DNA of 64,000 bases from assembly GCA_964544055.1 (NCBI GenBank), contig CAZJAA010000007.1:22638-86637 (forward strand), in the 5' to 3' direction. Positions within the stretch are counted from its first letter, which is position 1. Each line of letters begins with the position of its first letter. This DNA comes from SIG299 sp964544055. Its GTDB lineage: Bacteria; Bacillota; Clostridia; Lachnospirales; Lachnospiraceae. The position numbers were made by a program, and so were the translations under genes. This document shows positions 35,442 through 44,190 of the stretch, one piece after another. Below the pieces are notes generated by a model. The model was not told the origin of the DNA, did not search any database, and saw only the letters and a list, made by a program, of their open reading frames with translations.

Positions 35442-37614
35442 ATTCCGGATCCTCAGTTGGATCAAATTCTTCTTCCCACGACAGGAACGGCGGTGGTGTT
35501 ACCCGGTAATGGTCCGCCTGTCCGTCTTCCTCCGGTTGGGACGTTATCGACGCCTCCGGTGTAAGCTCCGGAACCAAAGTTACGGTTTCCGGCAGCGGTG
35601 AAGGTGTTACCGTAACATCCGGTGCCACATAAGTGCCCTTTTCCTTCACATACGGCTCAAACTCTTTTTGCAGCAGCCCCTCATGAATTTCATCCATATA
35701 TGTTTTCCAGATAGACAAATGATATGCTTCCTCCGAAAGAGCTTCAATTTCTTTCGGATAATCATAGCCTACCCAGACACTCGTAGTATAATATGCCGTA
35801 TAGCCGATAAACCAGGCATCCTTCTTATCATCCGTGGTTCCGGTTTTTCCTGCGGCAATTGCAGTTTCCAGATTCTTTTTCCTTGCAGTTCCTACGGTCA
35901 TGACACCCTTTAATACATCCGTCATCATCCGGGCAGCATTCTGCTCGTAAATGCGAGTCTCTGTCAGGGTGTTCCCCACAACCTCTTTTCCGTCATTGTC
36001 CGTAATCTGTATGATACAGGTTGGTGTGCGGAACACTCCGTCATTTTCCAGTGCGGCATATGCCGCTGCCATCTCCACCGCACTGACACCATACGTCAGG
36101 CCACCAAGTGCTGCTGCCGGCACACAGTCACTTTCCACGATACGTTTGAACTGCATTTCCTTTAAATAAGAAAGTCCGATTTCCGGTGTCAGCTCTGTAA
36201 AAAGCTTCCATGCCACCGTGTTTTTGGACTGCTCCACCGCTGTTCGAACCGTAATCACACCGTGATAGGTTCCGGCATTTTTCGGACCGCCTTCAAACCT
36301 TTCGTCCAACACCAGTGACTCCGGCGTAAGACCACGCTCGAACCACGGTGCATAAATAATCAGTGGCTTAATCGAACTGCCCGGCTGGCGAAAACTCTGG
36401 TAGGCACGGTTTAGCGTGTAGCCTGCATACTCCTGTTCTCTTCCTCCAACTATCGCCACAACGTATCCGGTTTCATTATCAATACACACCGCAGATGCCT
36501 GCAGCTTATATATTCCTTCTTCATTCACTTCGATAAAGGAAGCCGTTCCTTCGTTGACTGCGTCCTGCAATAGTGTCTGTTTTTCAAGGTCAATCGATGT
36601 ATAAACACGGAAGCCTCCGGTATAGAGCTTCTGCTGCCAATAGGAATATGCAGCATCATAGCTTTCCTCATACGCTTCCCGGTCCGCATCATTTGCGAAG
36701 CTTACACGGAATTTAAACCCATCCTGCTCCATCAGGGCACGGACGGCACAATAACGTACATAGGTTTCCACATAATTATGACGAGTCACACTTGCCGATA
36801 CCAGTACAATTTTCTCTGCCAGAGCTACTTCATACTCCTGCTTGGTAATCTTTTCATCCTCAAACATCTGTTTCAGCATACGGTCTCTGCGCTCCAGAGT
36901 TTTATCCATATGCAGCAACGGATCATACAGGCTCGGATTATTTGGAATAGCACAGAGGAATACCTGTTCCGAAAGGGTTAAATCTTTCACACTTCGACCA
37001 AAATATCCGTAAGCAGCCGCCTGAATGCCATAATAGTTGTTTGCAAAATAAATATTATTAAAATAATATTCCAGAATTTCATTTTTTGTATATAACTCTT
37101 CCAGCTCCCATGCCAGAAAAACCTCTACCAGCTTTCGCTCATAGGATATTTCATTGGTAAGATAAGTTGTCCGTGCCAGCTGCTGCGTAATCGTACTTCC
37201 GCCCTGGGTAATCTTCCCCTGATTTTTCACCAAATAGTAAAACGCACGAATGTTTGCTGCATAGTCCACTCCCTTATGCGCATAAAATTTCTTATCCTCT
37301 GTTACAAGCATGGCATCCACCGCCCCACGCGGAAGCTCCTCATACTTTAAATAATAGCTTGCTTTGGCAGAACGCATCGTGGATATTTTTTCGCCATTGG
37401 CATCATAAATTACCGTACTGAGCGAAGATTTAAAATCCTCTTTTGTGGAGCCATCTGCTATTTGCACCGCCTTTACTTTCAGGGCAAGCACCGGTTTTGC
37501 ATACTTGTGATAAAACCAGATGCCTGCCACCAGAATGGCAAGCAGAACCAAAATGATGAAAACCTTCACCAGATTCCATATGAATTTTCCCAGTTTTTTA
37601 AAAAAACGCCTCAT
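35440..37614 (-). CDS. Class A penicillin-binding protein (PBP1A type)
   Basis: 724-residue bifunctional peptidoglycan synthase. Short basic cytoplasmic start and one helix (~14-36). Glycosyltransferase domain (~70-245) with catalytic Glu106 in TEDKKFYAHKG and GGSTITQQLAR. Transpeptidase domain (~330-640) with the SxxK serine in GSSIKP, SKN in EQSKN and KTGT in AAGKTGTTDD. The tail is Pro/Thr/Glu-rich. Start at 37614 follows AAAGGATGGG; it overlaps the end of the ATPase gene at 37598 by 17 bases. All three catalytic motifs are intact. Confidence 0.95.
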   Translation of the reverse strand: MRRFFKKLGKFIWNLVKVFIILVLLAILVAGIWFYHKYAKPVLALKVKAVQIADGSTKEDFKSSLSTVIYDANGEKISTMRSAKASYYLKYEELPRGAVDAMLVTEDKKFYAHKGVDYAANIRAFYYLVKNQGKITQGGSTITQQLARTTYLTNEISYERKLVEVFLAWELEELYTKNEILEYYFNNIYFANNYYGIQAAAYGYFGRSVKDLTLSEQVFLCAIPNNPSLYDPLLHMDKTLERRDRMLKQMFEDEKITKQEYEVALAEKIVLVSASVTRHNYVETYVRYCAVRALMEQDGFKFRVSFANDADREAYEESYDAAYSYWQQKLYTGGFRVYTSIDLEKQTLLQDAVNEGTASFIEVNEEGIYKLQASAVCIDNETGYVVAIVGGREQEYAGYTLNRAYQSFRQPGSSIKPLIIYAPWFERGLTPESLVLDERFEGGPKNAGTYHGVITVRTAVEQSKNTVAWKLFTELTPEIGLSYLKEMQFKRIVESDCVPAAALGGLTYGVSAVEMAAAYAALENDGVFRTPTCIIQITDNDGKEVVGNTLTETRIYEQNAARMMTDVLKGVMTVGTARKKNLETAIAAGKTGTTDDKKDAWFIGYTAYYTTSVWVGYDYPKEIEALSEEAYHLSIWKTYMDEIHEGLLQKEFEPYVKEKGTYVAPDVTVTPSPLPETVTLVPELTPEASITSQPEEDGQADHYRVTPPPFLSWEEEFDPTEDPE

Positions 37615-39172
37615 ACGCAATTCCCATCCTTTTTGCCGCTGCTTCCTCCCGTCCGGTACTGCTAAACAAAAGAACCTGCCGCCCACACTGTTTCAAAACC
37701 AGTATGGCCGATTCCAGACGCTGGTCATCAAAAGCTGCAAAGCTGTCATCTAGAATAACCGGATTCTTTTTTTCCGGATCAAACACATCTGCCACGGCAA
37801 ACCGCAGGGCGAGATAAAACTGCTCTCCGGTACCAAAGCTTACGTCTGACAGCCCCAGACTTCTCTCATCCGTCACAGCTCTTAAATTTAAACCTTCATC
37901 CGCAGTCAGCTTTTCATAGGCATGGTCGGTAAATGCCACCGCATACTTTGAAAGAGCCGCTGCAAATTTCGCCGCAAATTCCTCATACAGCTCCCTCGAA
38001 AGCTGCTGCAGGATATCTGCCGCCAGTGTCAAAGCCTCGATTTCCTTTAAAAGTCGGCTTTTCAGCTGTTTTAATTCTTCATAGCGTTCCTCCGCCGCCA
38101 GGCAGTCCTGAAGCTGTTCCTCCGTCTGTTCCAGAGAACTGCGGATTTTTTCTTCCTGTAAAAGCAATGCAGTCCGTTCTCTGTGATATTCCTCCGTCTG
38201 CAGCAATAATTCTTCCGCTTGTATCTCCAGCTGTTCTTTTTGACTGCCGGCAAGCTTTCCGCATTTTATTTTGGGAATACCGGTCAGCAAACCGCCAAAT
38301 AAAGCAAAAGCAGCAATTCCAAGAGCGGCAGTGGTCATCTGCCAGTATGGCAAAAAACACGCAACAATTCCAAACAGCACACTGCACATTCCGGACAGAG
38401 CAAGCAACCGTTCTCCCTGCCATTTCTGTTTTTCCTCTTTTTCCGCCTGACGGCGTTTTGCTGTCGTTTCTTCGGTCAGACTCTTTATCTGCTTTCTTTT
38501 TTCTTCCAATACTTTCTGCCGCTTCAAGGTTTTCTCCATGGTATGCCGCAGTTCATTTATCTGCTCCGTCAGACTACCCTTTTTTAGCAAGCATTCCATG
38601 CATTCTTCCAGTTCCTTCTCCGGCAGTTTTTTGGAAACTTCTTTTTTTCTCAGCATCAGCCAGTTCAGACTCTTCTTCAGCTGAACTCCGTTTCCGCCGC
38701 AGGCAAGCCCCACCAGATATTCCCGCAATTCTATTGCCAGCAGTTCCTCGGTCATGCAGGCATTTCCAATCCAGAAAGCATTTGTATACACTGTTTCCTG
38801 TGGCAGTCCAAGCTCCTGCAAAAACGCTTGCGGGTCTGAAAATTCCTGTCCTGTTGAAAGCTTTACCAAAGAAACCTGTTTTTCCGTTGTAAGAAAATTT
38901 CTGGACAGACGATAAACTTCTCCCTCTGCTTCCAGTTCCATGCTGCCCTGAAAGCGTCCATACTCCCATGGTTTATAGCGTGTGTAATCGTCTTGTCTGG
39001 CTTTGATGCCCCGCTCGCGCTCCATCCCATAAAACATACTGCGTATAAAGCGGCGCACCGTTGTTTTTCCGCTTTCATTTGCACCGGTAGCTATATTCAG
39101 ACCTGCAGACAGCGTAAACTCTTTTTGATGAAATTTTCCAAAATCGGAGATAATTAAACGTCTCAATCTCAT
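37598..39172 (-). CDS. SbcC/Rad50/YhaN-like ATPase with a two-helix membrane segment
   Basis: 524-residue SMC-related ATPase. Walker A in GANESGKTT (~30-37); the C-terminal half of the head has signature LSDVSFGTGEQFYLA and Walker B VILDDSFAAFDD. Between them are coiled coils (about 190-250 and 305-400) broken by a strongly hydrophobic stretch at about 255-298, enough for two membrane helices. No CxxC zinc hook is seen, and it is half the length of SbcC. YhaN-type proteins act with a YhaO nuclease; that partner lies 52 bases upstream. The start at 39172 follows GGGAG by 8 bases. Likely role: DNA end processing or repair near the membrane (inference). Confidence 0.82.
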   Translation of the reverse strand: MRLRRLIISDFGKFHQKEFTLSAGLNIATGANESGKTTVRRFIRSMFYGMERERGIKARQDDYTRYKPWEYGRFQGSMELEAEGEVYRLSRNFLTTEKQVSLVKLSTGQEFSDPQAFLQELGLPQETVYTNAFWIGNACMTEELLAIELREYLVGLACGGNGVQLKKSLNWLMLRKKEVSKKLPEKELEECMECLLKKGSLTEQINELRHTMEKTLKRQKVLEEKRKQIKSLTEETTAKRRQAEKEEKQKWQGERLLALSGMCSVLFGIVACFLPYWQMTTAALGIAAFALFGGLLTGIPKIKCGKLAGSQKEQLEIQAEELLLQTEEYHRERTALLLQEEKIRSSLEQTEEQLQDCLAAEERYEELKQLKSRLLKEIEALTLAADILQQLSRELYEEFAAKFAAALSKYAVAFTDHAYEKLTADEGLNLRAVTDERSLGLSDVSFGTGEQFYLALRFAVADVFDPEKKNPVILDDSFAAFDDQRLESAILVLKQCGRQVLLFSSTGREEAAAKRMGIAYEAFF

Positions 39173-39223
39173 AGTTTTTCTCCCATTTTCCCATATCCAT
39201 TTTTTAGTCAAAAGCGAGTAGAC

Positions 39224-40330
39224 TTAAGACCTCTCATCCCGTGAAAACAATGCCTGAATACCATAATTTCGTGTAAGGCGGCGCAGTTCTTCCTCTTCTA
39301 TGCTTTCCACGCATTCCATAAAACGTCCTGCCAGAGTATCCGGCTGCTCTTTTTTTATTTTTTCCAGGGAAATATCGGGCACCGTGTTATCCTGCAGTTC
39401 TACAATCATTCCACCCATGCTTTTTATCGTTTGCATTATCTGTTCGGTATCAAAATAAAGCTCGATTGCCCTTCTGCCGCAAAGCGTTACCAGATAAAAA
39501 TTCTGCTGTCCCTGCTGTTTTATTGCTGCTGCCAGCTCGTCACACAAGGAAAGCTCTGTAGATTGCGGCGTTACCTCCCAGGTTAACGGTATATATTCCC
39601 GTTTTGCAAAAGGAACAAAGCTCAGGCATAGCTCTGATGGATTTCTGCCCTCTTTTTTTATTTTTCCTGCAATATAACCTTTTGGTCCGGTTTCTCCTTT
39701 GTTTAAAGGCTCCAGGCTGCCGCTGTAAGCAATCCGGCTGCCGATTTCAAAACGATTATGAATATGTCCGAGTGCCACATAGTCAAATCCGGCTACACAA
39801 AGAGCCTCCCGGTGAATCGGAATACTTTTGTCATTGCAAAGCAGATTGCCATGTGCCAGCAAAATATTAATATGCTCCGGATTGGCAATGGAAATACTGT
39901 CATATCGTGCTTCTGTTATCTGTTTTTTTTCATAGCTTGCTCCAAATACCTCCACATTCAAATCCGGCAGATAAACGCTGTCTGCCTGTGTATCCATCAA
40001 AAACGTAACGCACTCCGGAAAAGTGATGTCATAATAGTGGGAGGAAAGAAGAAGGCAGTCATGGTTTCCGGCAATCATTACCACCTTTGTTCTGCTTAAA
40101 CTCCGGAACAGATAATCCACTTCCTTTACTTCGCGAAGTAATGGCTGTGCGTGAAACAAATCGCCGGAAATCAGCAGCAAATCCACCTGCTCCTGTTCAC
40201 ATTGCTTAATAATTCTGCGAAAAGCTTCCCAAAGCTCTGCACAGCGTACCTTGCCAAGCCCCAGACCGCTTTCCGGTTCTGCACCAAGATGCACATCTGA
40301 AATATGTATAAAATGTATTTCCCGTTCCAT
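39224..40330 (-). CDS. SbcD/YhaO-like metallophosphoesterase (DNA repair nuclease)
   Basis: 368-residue Mre11-family nuclease. Metal-binding motifs: ISDVHLG (D, H), LISGDLFHA (D), IAGNHDC (N, H), LAHGNL (H) and LGHIHNR (H). A C-terminal ~100 residues would bind the ATPase partner. I use ATG at 40330; a TTG at 40342 in frame is less likely. It is the first gene of a unit with the YhaN-like ATPase and the class A PBP. Its upstream region is shared with the divergent HD-GYP gene. Confidence 0.92.
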   Translation of the reverse strand: MEREIHFIHISDVHLGAEPESGLGLGKVRCAELWEAFRRIIKQCEQEQVDLLLISGDLFHAQPLLREVKEVDYLFRSLSRTKVVMIAGNHDCLLLSSHYYDITFPECVTFLMDTQADSVYLPDLNVEVFGASYEKKQITEARYDSISIANPEHINILLAHGNLLCNDKSIPIHREALCVAGFDYVALGHIHNRFEIGSRIAYSGSLEPLNKGETGPKGYIAGKIKKEGRNPSELCLSFVPFAKREYIPLTWEVTPQSTELSLCDELAAAIKQQGQQNFYLVTLCGRRAIELYFDTEQIMQTIKSMGGMIVELQDNTVPDISLEKIKKEQPDTLAGRFMECVESIEEEELRRLTRNYGIQALFSRDERS

Positions 40331-40456
40331 GAAAAAACGCAAATTCCTTTCCGGTTTGATTTACCATGGATGCAGCTCTTTTGTCCTGCTGCATCAAAAA
40401 ATAACACCTGTTTCTGTATTTTATCTTAATTCATTCTTCCGGCAAAGTAAACAGAT

Positions 40457-40553
40457 TTTTGAATTTTCCGAAAGACAAAGGGGAGAATTGTGAACTTTTG
40501 ACCAACTGTAACTGCCCCCCTGCCACACTAATCAATATTCGGAAAATTCAAAA
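40457..40553. repeat. Perfect 16-bp inverted repeat with 65-base interior
   Basis: TTTTGAATTTTCCGAA at 40457-40472 and its exact complement at 40538-40553. The interior contains CAAAGGGGAG and ACTGCCCCCCTG. It lies upstream of the HD-GYP promoter, so it is not in that transcript. Could be an invertible segment, a large regulator site or a hairpin in an upstream RNA. Confidence 0.75.
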
Positions 40554-40599
40554 TTTTTGACTTGGGTAAGCAATATTGTGTAAATCAAAATTATTTTTC

Positions 40600-40628
40600 T
40601 TGTCAAATCGCAAAAACTGTATTATGAT
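40600..40628 (+). promoter_or_regulatory. Sigma-A promoter of the HD-GYP gene
   Basis: TTGTCA at 40600-40605, 17-base spacer, TATGAT at 40623-40628. The ATG lies at 40705, giving a leader of about 70 bases. Confidence 0.6.
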
Positions 40629-40704
40629 AAGAACTGGGAAATAAGTCACAATTTGCATTTTTATGTACCGGCAGGTACGTTTTCTACACAGGAGGATAAA
40701 CGGC

Positions 40705-41793
40705 ATGATTCCAGTTACCATATCACTTCAACAGGTTCGTTCAGGAATGATTACTGCGGACGACGTACTCAGTCCGTCCGGTCAGCGTATCATCGAAAAA
40801 AATACTACCCTGAATCAGCGTTTGATTTCCCGGCTGAAGCTGTATAATATTAAACGCGTATGCGTTATTATCACGGAAGACGTTGCACAGGAATTAAATT
40901 CCAAGGCCGAAAAAAACAAACCGTTAAATCCGGAAAAAAACACGCAGGAATTCAAGACCTTTCATCGCACTTATCAGGACATGGCAAACGATCTGGAAGC
41001 AGCGTTCCAGACCATTATCGAAAATCCTTACAGCGACTATGACCCATCTCCGATTATTGACCAGATTCTTGAGCTTGCAAAAACTGTCAAAAATACAATG
41101 CACCTGATGAATACCCTGCAGCTGCTGCGTGAATATGACGACACCATGTATATCCACTCCTTAAGTGTGGCACTGATTGCACACACCATTGCCCTGCAGC
41201 TTAATATGCCGGAAGCAGAACGCCGCAACCTTGTTTTTGCCTGTGCGTTCCACGACATCGGAAAAGTCAAAATTCCACCGGAAATTCTATATAAACCCGG
41301 CCGTTTAACGGACGAGGAATTCCAAACAGTAAAGCAGCATACACAGCTTGGTTACGACATTTTAAACAAAGCCCATTTTCCAAAGGACATTCAAGAGGCC
41401 GCCCTGTTCCACCACGAACGTTGTGACGGCAGTGGTTATCCGTTTGCCCGCACCTCCGAGGAAATTCCCCCTTTGGCAAAAATTATTGCGGTTGCCGATG
41501 TTTATGATGCCATGACCGCACGCCGCTCCTACCGCAAGGAAATCTGTTCCTTTGATGTCATTGCAGAATTTGAAAATACCGGTTATCAGAAATTTGACGT
41601 TACGGTTCTGCTGCCTTTCTTAACAAGCATTGCCCAGTCTCACGTCAACAACCAGGTGCGCCTTTCCAATTCGCTTGTCGGCACAATCGTCATGATTAAC
41701 CAGCATAAGCTTTCCAAGCCGGTTGTAAACCTAGATGGAACGTTCCTTGATTTATCCAAAGAAAAAGAACTTTCCATTCTGGAACTGCTATAG
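40705..41793 (+). CDS. HD-GYP domain protein (likely c-di-GMP phosphodiesterase)
   Basis: 362-residue cytoplasmic protein. N-terminal ~100 residues resemble the DUF3391-like lead-in of HD-GYP proteins (VRSGMITADDVLSPSGQRII). The HD-GYP domain spans about 145-310: HSLSVALIAH, HDIGK (His183), HHERCDGSGYP (His236) and VADVYDAMTARRSYR. All metal ligands and the GYP motif are present, so hydrolysis of cyclic di-GMP is likely, though some family members cut other cyclic nucleotides. Start at 40705 follows AGGAGG by 9 bases. No sensor or membrane segment. Confidence 0.92.
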   Translation: MIPVTISLQQVRSGMITADDVLSPSGQRIIEKNTTLNQRLISRLKLYNIKRVCVIITEDVAQELNSKAEKNKPLNPEKNTQEFKTFHRTYQDMANDLEAAFQTIIENPYSDYDPSPIIDQILELAKTVKNTMHLMNTLQLLREYDDTMYIHSLSVALIAHTIALQLNMPEAERRNLVFACAFHDIGKVKIPPEILYKPGRLTDEEFQTVKQHTQLGYDILNKAHFPKDIQEAALFHHERCDGSGYPFARTSEEIPPLAKIIAVADVYDAMTARRSYRKEICSFDVIAEFENTGYQKFDVTVLLPFLTSIAQSHVNNQVRLSNSLVGTIVMINQHKLSKPVVNLDGTFLDLSKEKELSILELL

Positions 41794-41825
41794 ACATCCT
41801 ATCCGAAATTCACGAACCTAAAAAA

Positions 41826-41847
41826 AGAATGTGCCAAGGCACATTCT
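41826..41847. repeat. Dispersed hairpin repeat, copy C
   Basis: Perfect 10-bp stem AGAATGTGCC / GGCACATTCT with loop AA, 32 bases after the HD-GYP stop. The following CACGCCGAGTGCGATCGC matches the flank of copy D (46226 onward), so C and D share more than the stem. Confidence 0.7.
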
Positions 41848-41859
41848 CACGCCGAGTGC

Positions 41860-41913
41860 GATCGCTTGCGACTGTTTTCTTTTCGTACGAGCTTGCATCC
41901 AAAGCAAAACTTT
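41860..41913 (+). repeat. Dispersed intergenic repeat (GCGACTnTTTTCTTTTCGT type), copy 2
   Basis: Core GCGACTGTTTTCTTTTCGTA, about 75 percent identical to 4724-4774 over 50 bases. It directly follows hairpin copy C, so the two may be parts of one composite element. Confidence 0.55.
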
Positions 41914-41950
41914 TTTATGAAACAAAAAATCGCAATTTCCTATTACCTCA

Positions 41951-41999
41951 AAAAATGGGATGTCCCTGTCTGCTGTTTTGCAGGCCAGGACATCCCATT
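41951..41999 (-). terminator. Intrinsic terminator of the XRE regulator gene
   Basis: 12-bp perfect stem AATGGGATGTCC / GGACATCCCATT with an inner CTGC/GCAG stem; on minus it is followed by TTTTTTGAGG. The gene at 42057 ends 58 bases upstream of it. Confidence 0.85.
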
Positions 42000-42056
42000 A
42001 TCATTGAATGCAGTTTCCCGCAGCAATTACAATTTTGCACAGATGTGCTTCTTTGC

Positions 42057-42449
42057 CTAATGAGGCATACCTAAAATCCCAAAATATAATATCATAGAGA
42101 TGATATCAATCGTCAAAACCACTCCAAAAATAATGCCAATGACTTTCACAATTTTCTTTGCTTTGTTTTTATTTTTGTCTGTCATAAGCTTTCGGCTGAT
42201 TTCTTCCACCTTTTCGGTAAAGTCAGAGACCTGTGCACCGCTTTTTTCAGTGACTTCGTCTTTCAGCAGATAATCCATGGAACAACTGAACAGTTTTCCA
42301 AGTTCGATGAGTTTATCCGTTTCAGGATACGCAATGTCTGACTCCCATTTGCTGATGGACTGACGTGATACCCCCAGAATGTCGGCAAGTTGTTCCTGCG
42401 TATAGTTCAGTTCTTTTCTTTGCTTTACAATTTTTTCACCAAGTGTCAT
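42057..42449 (-). CDS. XRE-family regulator with C-terminal membrane helix
   Basis: 130-residue protein. Helix-turn-helix at 1-60 (KQRKELNYTQEQLADILGVSRQSISKWESDIAYPE). A charged linker (~65-97) leads to one membrane helix (~98-122, VIGIIFGVVLTIDIISMILYFGIL). Such membrane-tethered XRE regulators are common in Clostridia and may respond to cell-surface state. No partner is encoded alongside. Start at 42449 follows a weak AGGAG at about 10 bases. Confidence 0.88.
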   Translation of the reverse strand: MTLGEKIVKQRKELNYTQEQLADILGVSRQSISKWESDIAYPETDKLIELGKLFSCSMDYLLKDEVTEKSGAQVSDFTEKVEEISRKLMTDKNKNKAKKIVKVIGIIFGVVLTIDIISMILYFGILGMPH

Positions 42450-42633
42450 AGCAATTTGCTCCTTTACGTTTTTTGTACATTTATTATAAAATATTCAGCA
42501 AAATATACTACCAATTCGGCGTTTCTAAATGTAAACTTCAAGTTGCGACACTTATTTTTCCTATATTCGCACGCTTCCAACATCCTCCCAAACCAGAAGT
42601 TCCATTTCCAGCAGAAAATTTTCAGAAATTTCT

Positions 42634-44130
42634 TTACTTTCCGTGCTCTTTTTTATAGTCCTCTATGCCGCCCCATTTCGTATCCTTTTCCGAAAAAATC
42701 AGGTCTGCCTCACTCATTCCCTCCGGCAATGGCCATTCCACGCCAATGGCAGGGTCTTTCCAAAGAATTCCACCCTCATCATTCGGATAATAAAAATCCG
42801 TCACCTTGTAACAGAACTCTGCGTAGTCAGACAGCACAAGAAATCCATGGGCAAAGCCCTTCGGAATAAAAAACTGCTTTTTGTTTTCTGCAGAAAGCAC
42901 TACACCAAACCACTTTCCAAAGGTTTCCGAGCCCTCTCTTAAATCCACCGCCACATCATAAACCTCGCCGCAGATTACACGAACCAGCTTATCCTGCGGA
43001 TAATTAATTTGAAAATGAAGTCCGCGGAGCACTCCCTTTTTGGAAGCAGACTGATTATCCTGTACAAACTGGCAGTCTATGCCTGCTGCCGCAAAATCAT
43101 TATAATTATAGGTTTCCACAAAATAGCCGCGGGCATCCCCAAAAACAGTTGGTTCGATGACCTTTAATCCACGGATGCCGTTGCAGTCTTCCGTTACTTT
43201 AATTTTACCCATGTTATCCTCCATTTCCTTTAAATACCTTGCCAGTGCATCCTGCCAAGTTGGAAGCGGTTTAAATCCATACTCTTCCAGTTTCTTTTTG
43301 CAAAGGCGACTGTTAAACGGTCTTGCCGCCTTGGAAAGACCATATTCCTCGGTTGTTACCGGAACCACCTTTGTGCTGTAACCTGCCTGTTTAAAAATCT
43401 CGCAGGTAAAATCGTACCAGGAAATATAACCGCCCTCGTTTGTCGCATGATAATATCCGTACTTTTCTGTTTCTGCCATGTCCACCAGCAGTCTTGCCAA
43501 ATCATAGGTGTAGGTTGGTGTACCAATCTGGTCACAGACCACACGGACCGTATCATACTTTTTCCCGACATTCAGCATAGTCTTAATAAAATTATTTCCA
43601 TTTTTACCAAATACCCAGGCAATCCGCACAATAAAGAATTTTTCCAGCAGTCTGCTGACTGCCAGTTCGCCCTCCAGCTTCGTCTGCCCATACACATTTA
43701 ATGGTGCATATTCCTTACAGTCCGGCTGCCACGGTTCGATTCCCTGACCGTTAAACACATAATCGGTGCTGATATAGACCATCTTGCAGTCTAACTTTTT
43801 GCAGACTCTCGCAAGGTTTTCCGTGCCGCCTGCATTGATGGCATACACCTTTTTTCTCTTGTCCTCATCCTCTGCAAGATCCACCGCAGTCCATGCCGCA
43901 CAATGCACCACGGCATCCGGATGAACTCTGGTAAGAACCTCTTCTACCGCAGAAGCATCCGTAATATCCAGTAGTTCAAATTCTGCCGGCTGCGCCAAAG
44001 TCTGACCTTCGTTTTCAGATGCCGACGGATTCACCACATCACTGCCTACCGACGCATAGCCGCGTTTTTTTAATTCATTTACTACATCATATCCAAGCTG
44101 GCCTGCCACACCTGTCACAAAAACTTTCAT
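42634..44130 (-). CDS. Fused dTDP-4-dehydrorhamnose reductase and 3,5-epimerase (RmlD-RmlC)
   Basis: 498-residue fusion covering the last two steps of dTDP-L-rhamnose synthesis. Residues 1-300 are RmlD: GVAGQLG (NADPH loop), YISTDYVFNG and the YGQTKLE Tyr/Lys pair. Residues 307-498 are RmlC: RGLHFQ (catalytic His), VRVICGEVYDVAVDLR, KGFAHGF. In normal operons these are separate genes. The junction codes MEDNMGK and in DNA keeps GGAGG, 5 bases, ATG at 43212; from there a 192-residue RmlC of normal length would be made. So both a fusion and free RmlC could arise. ATG at 44130 follows GAGG. Acts with rmlB and rmlA upstream. Confidence 0.92.
   Translation of the reverse strand: MKVFVTGVAGQLGYDVVNELKKRGYASVGSDVVNPSASENEGQTLAQPAEFELLDITDASAVEEVLTRVHPDAVVHCAAWTAVDLAEDEDKRKKVYAINAGGTENLARVCKKLDCKMVYISTDYVFNGQGIEPWQPDCKEYAPLNVYGQTKLEGELAVSRLLEKFFIVRIAWVFGKNGNNFIKTMLNVGKKYDTVRVVCDQIGTPTYTYDLARLLVDMAETEKYGYYHATNEGGYISWYDFTCEIFKQAGYSTKVVPVTTEEYGLSKAARPFNSRLCKKKLEEYGFKPLPTWQDALARYLKEMEDNMGKIKVTEDCNGIRGLKVIEPTVFGDARGYFVETYNYNDFAAAGIDCQFVQDNQSASKKGVLRGLHFQINYPQDKLVRVICGEVYDVAVDLREGSETFGKWFGVVLSAENKKQFFIPKGFAHGFLVLSDYAEFCYKVTDFYYPNDEGGILWKDPAIGVEWPLPEGMSEADLIFSEKDTKWGGIEDYKKEHGK
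43210..43224 (-). promoter_or_regulatory. Internal ribosome binding site and start for RmlC
   Basis: On minus: AAATGGAGGATAACATG, i.e. GGAGG, 5-base spacing, ATG at 43212, in frame with the fusion. A strong Shine-Dalgarno match exactly at the domain border suggests it once served a separate rmlC gene and may still work. Confidence 0.6.
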
Positions 44131-44136
44131 TCTTAT

Positions 44137-44190
44137 CCTCTTTTCTGAGCGACCTTGCCGCAAAAAAGCGACAAAAAATCTGCGTAGGTT
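44137..44190 (-). repeat. Intra-operon leader repeat (GTCGCTCAGAAA type), copy 2
   Basis: Between rmlB and the rmlD-rmlC fusion, on the same side of the downstream start as copy 1 at 17311-17378. On minus it ends GTCGCTCAGAAAAGAGGAT just before the start codon. Confidence 0.5.

Larger units (their letters stand above)
40331..40704. other. Divergent intergenic region with long inverted repeat
   Basis: 374 bases between the nuclease gene (minus) and the HD-GYP gene (plus). It contains a 16-bp perfect inverted repeat (40457-40553 overall) and the plus promoter at 40600-40628, both listed separately. No other gene-like frame. Confidence 0.6.

Noticed and set aside
40554..40704. c-di-GMP riboswitch in the leader of the HD-GYP gene
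   Set aside because: The leader is about 70 bases and lacks the conserved core of class I or II aptamers.
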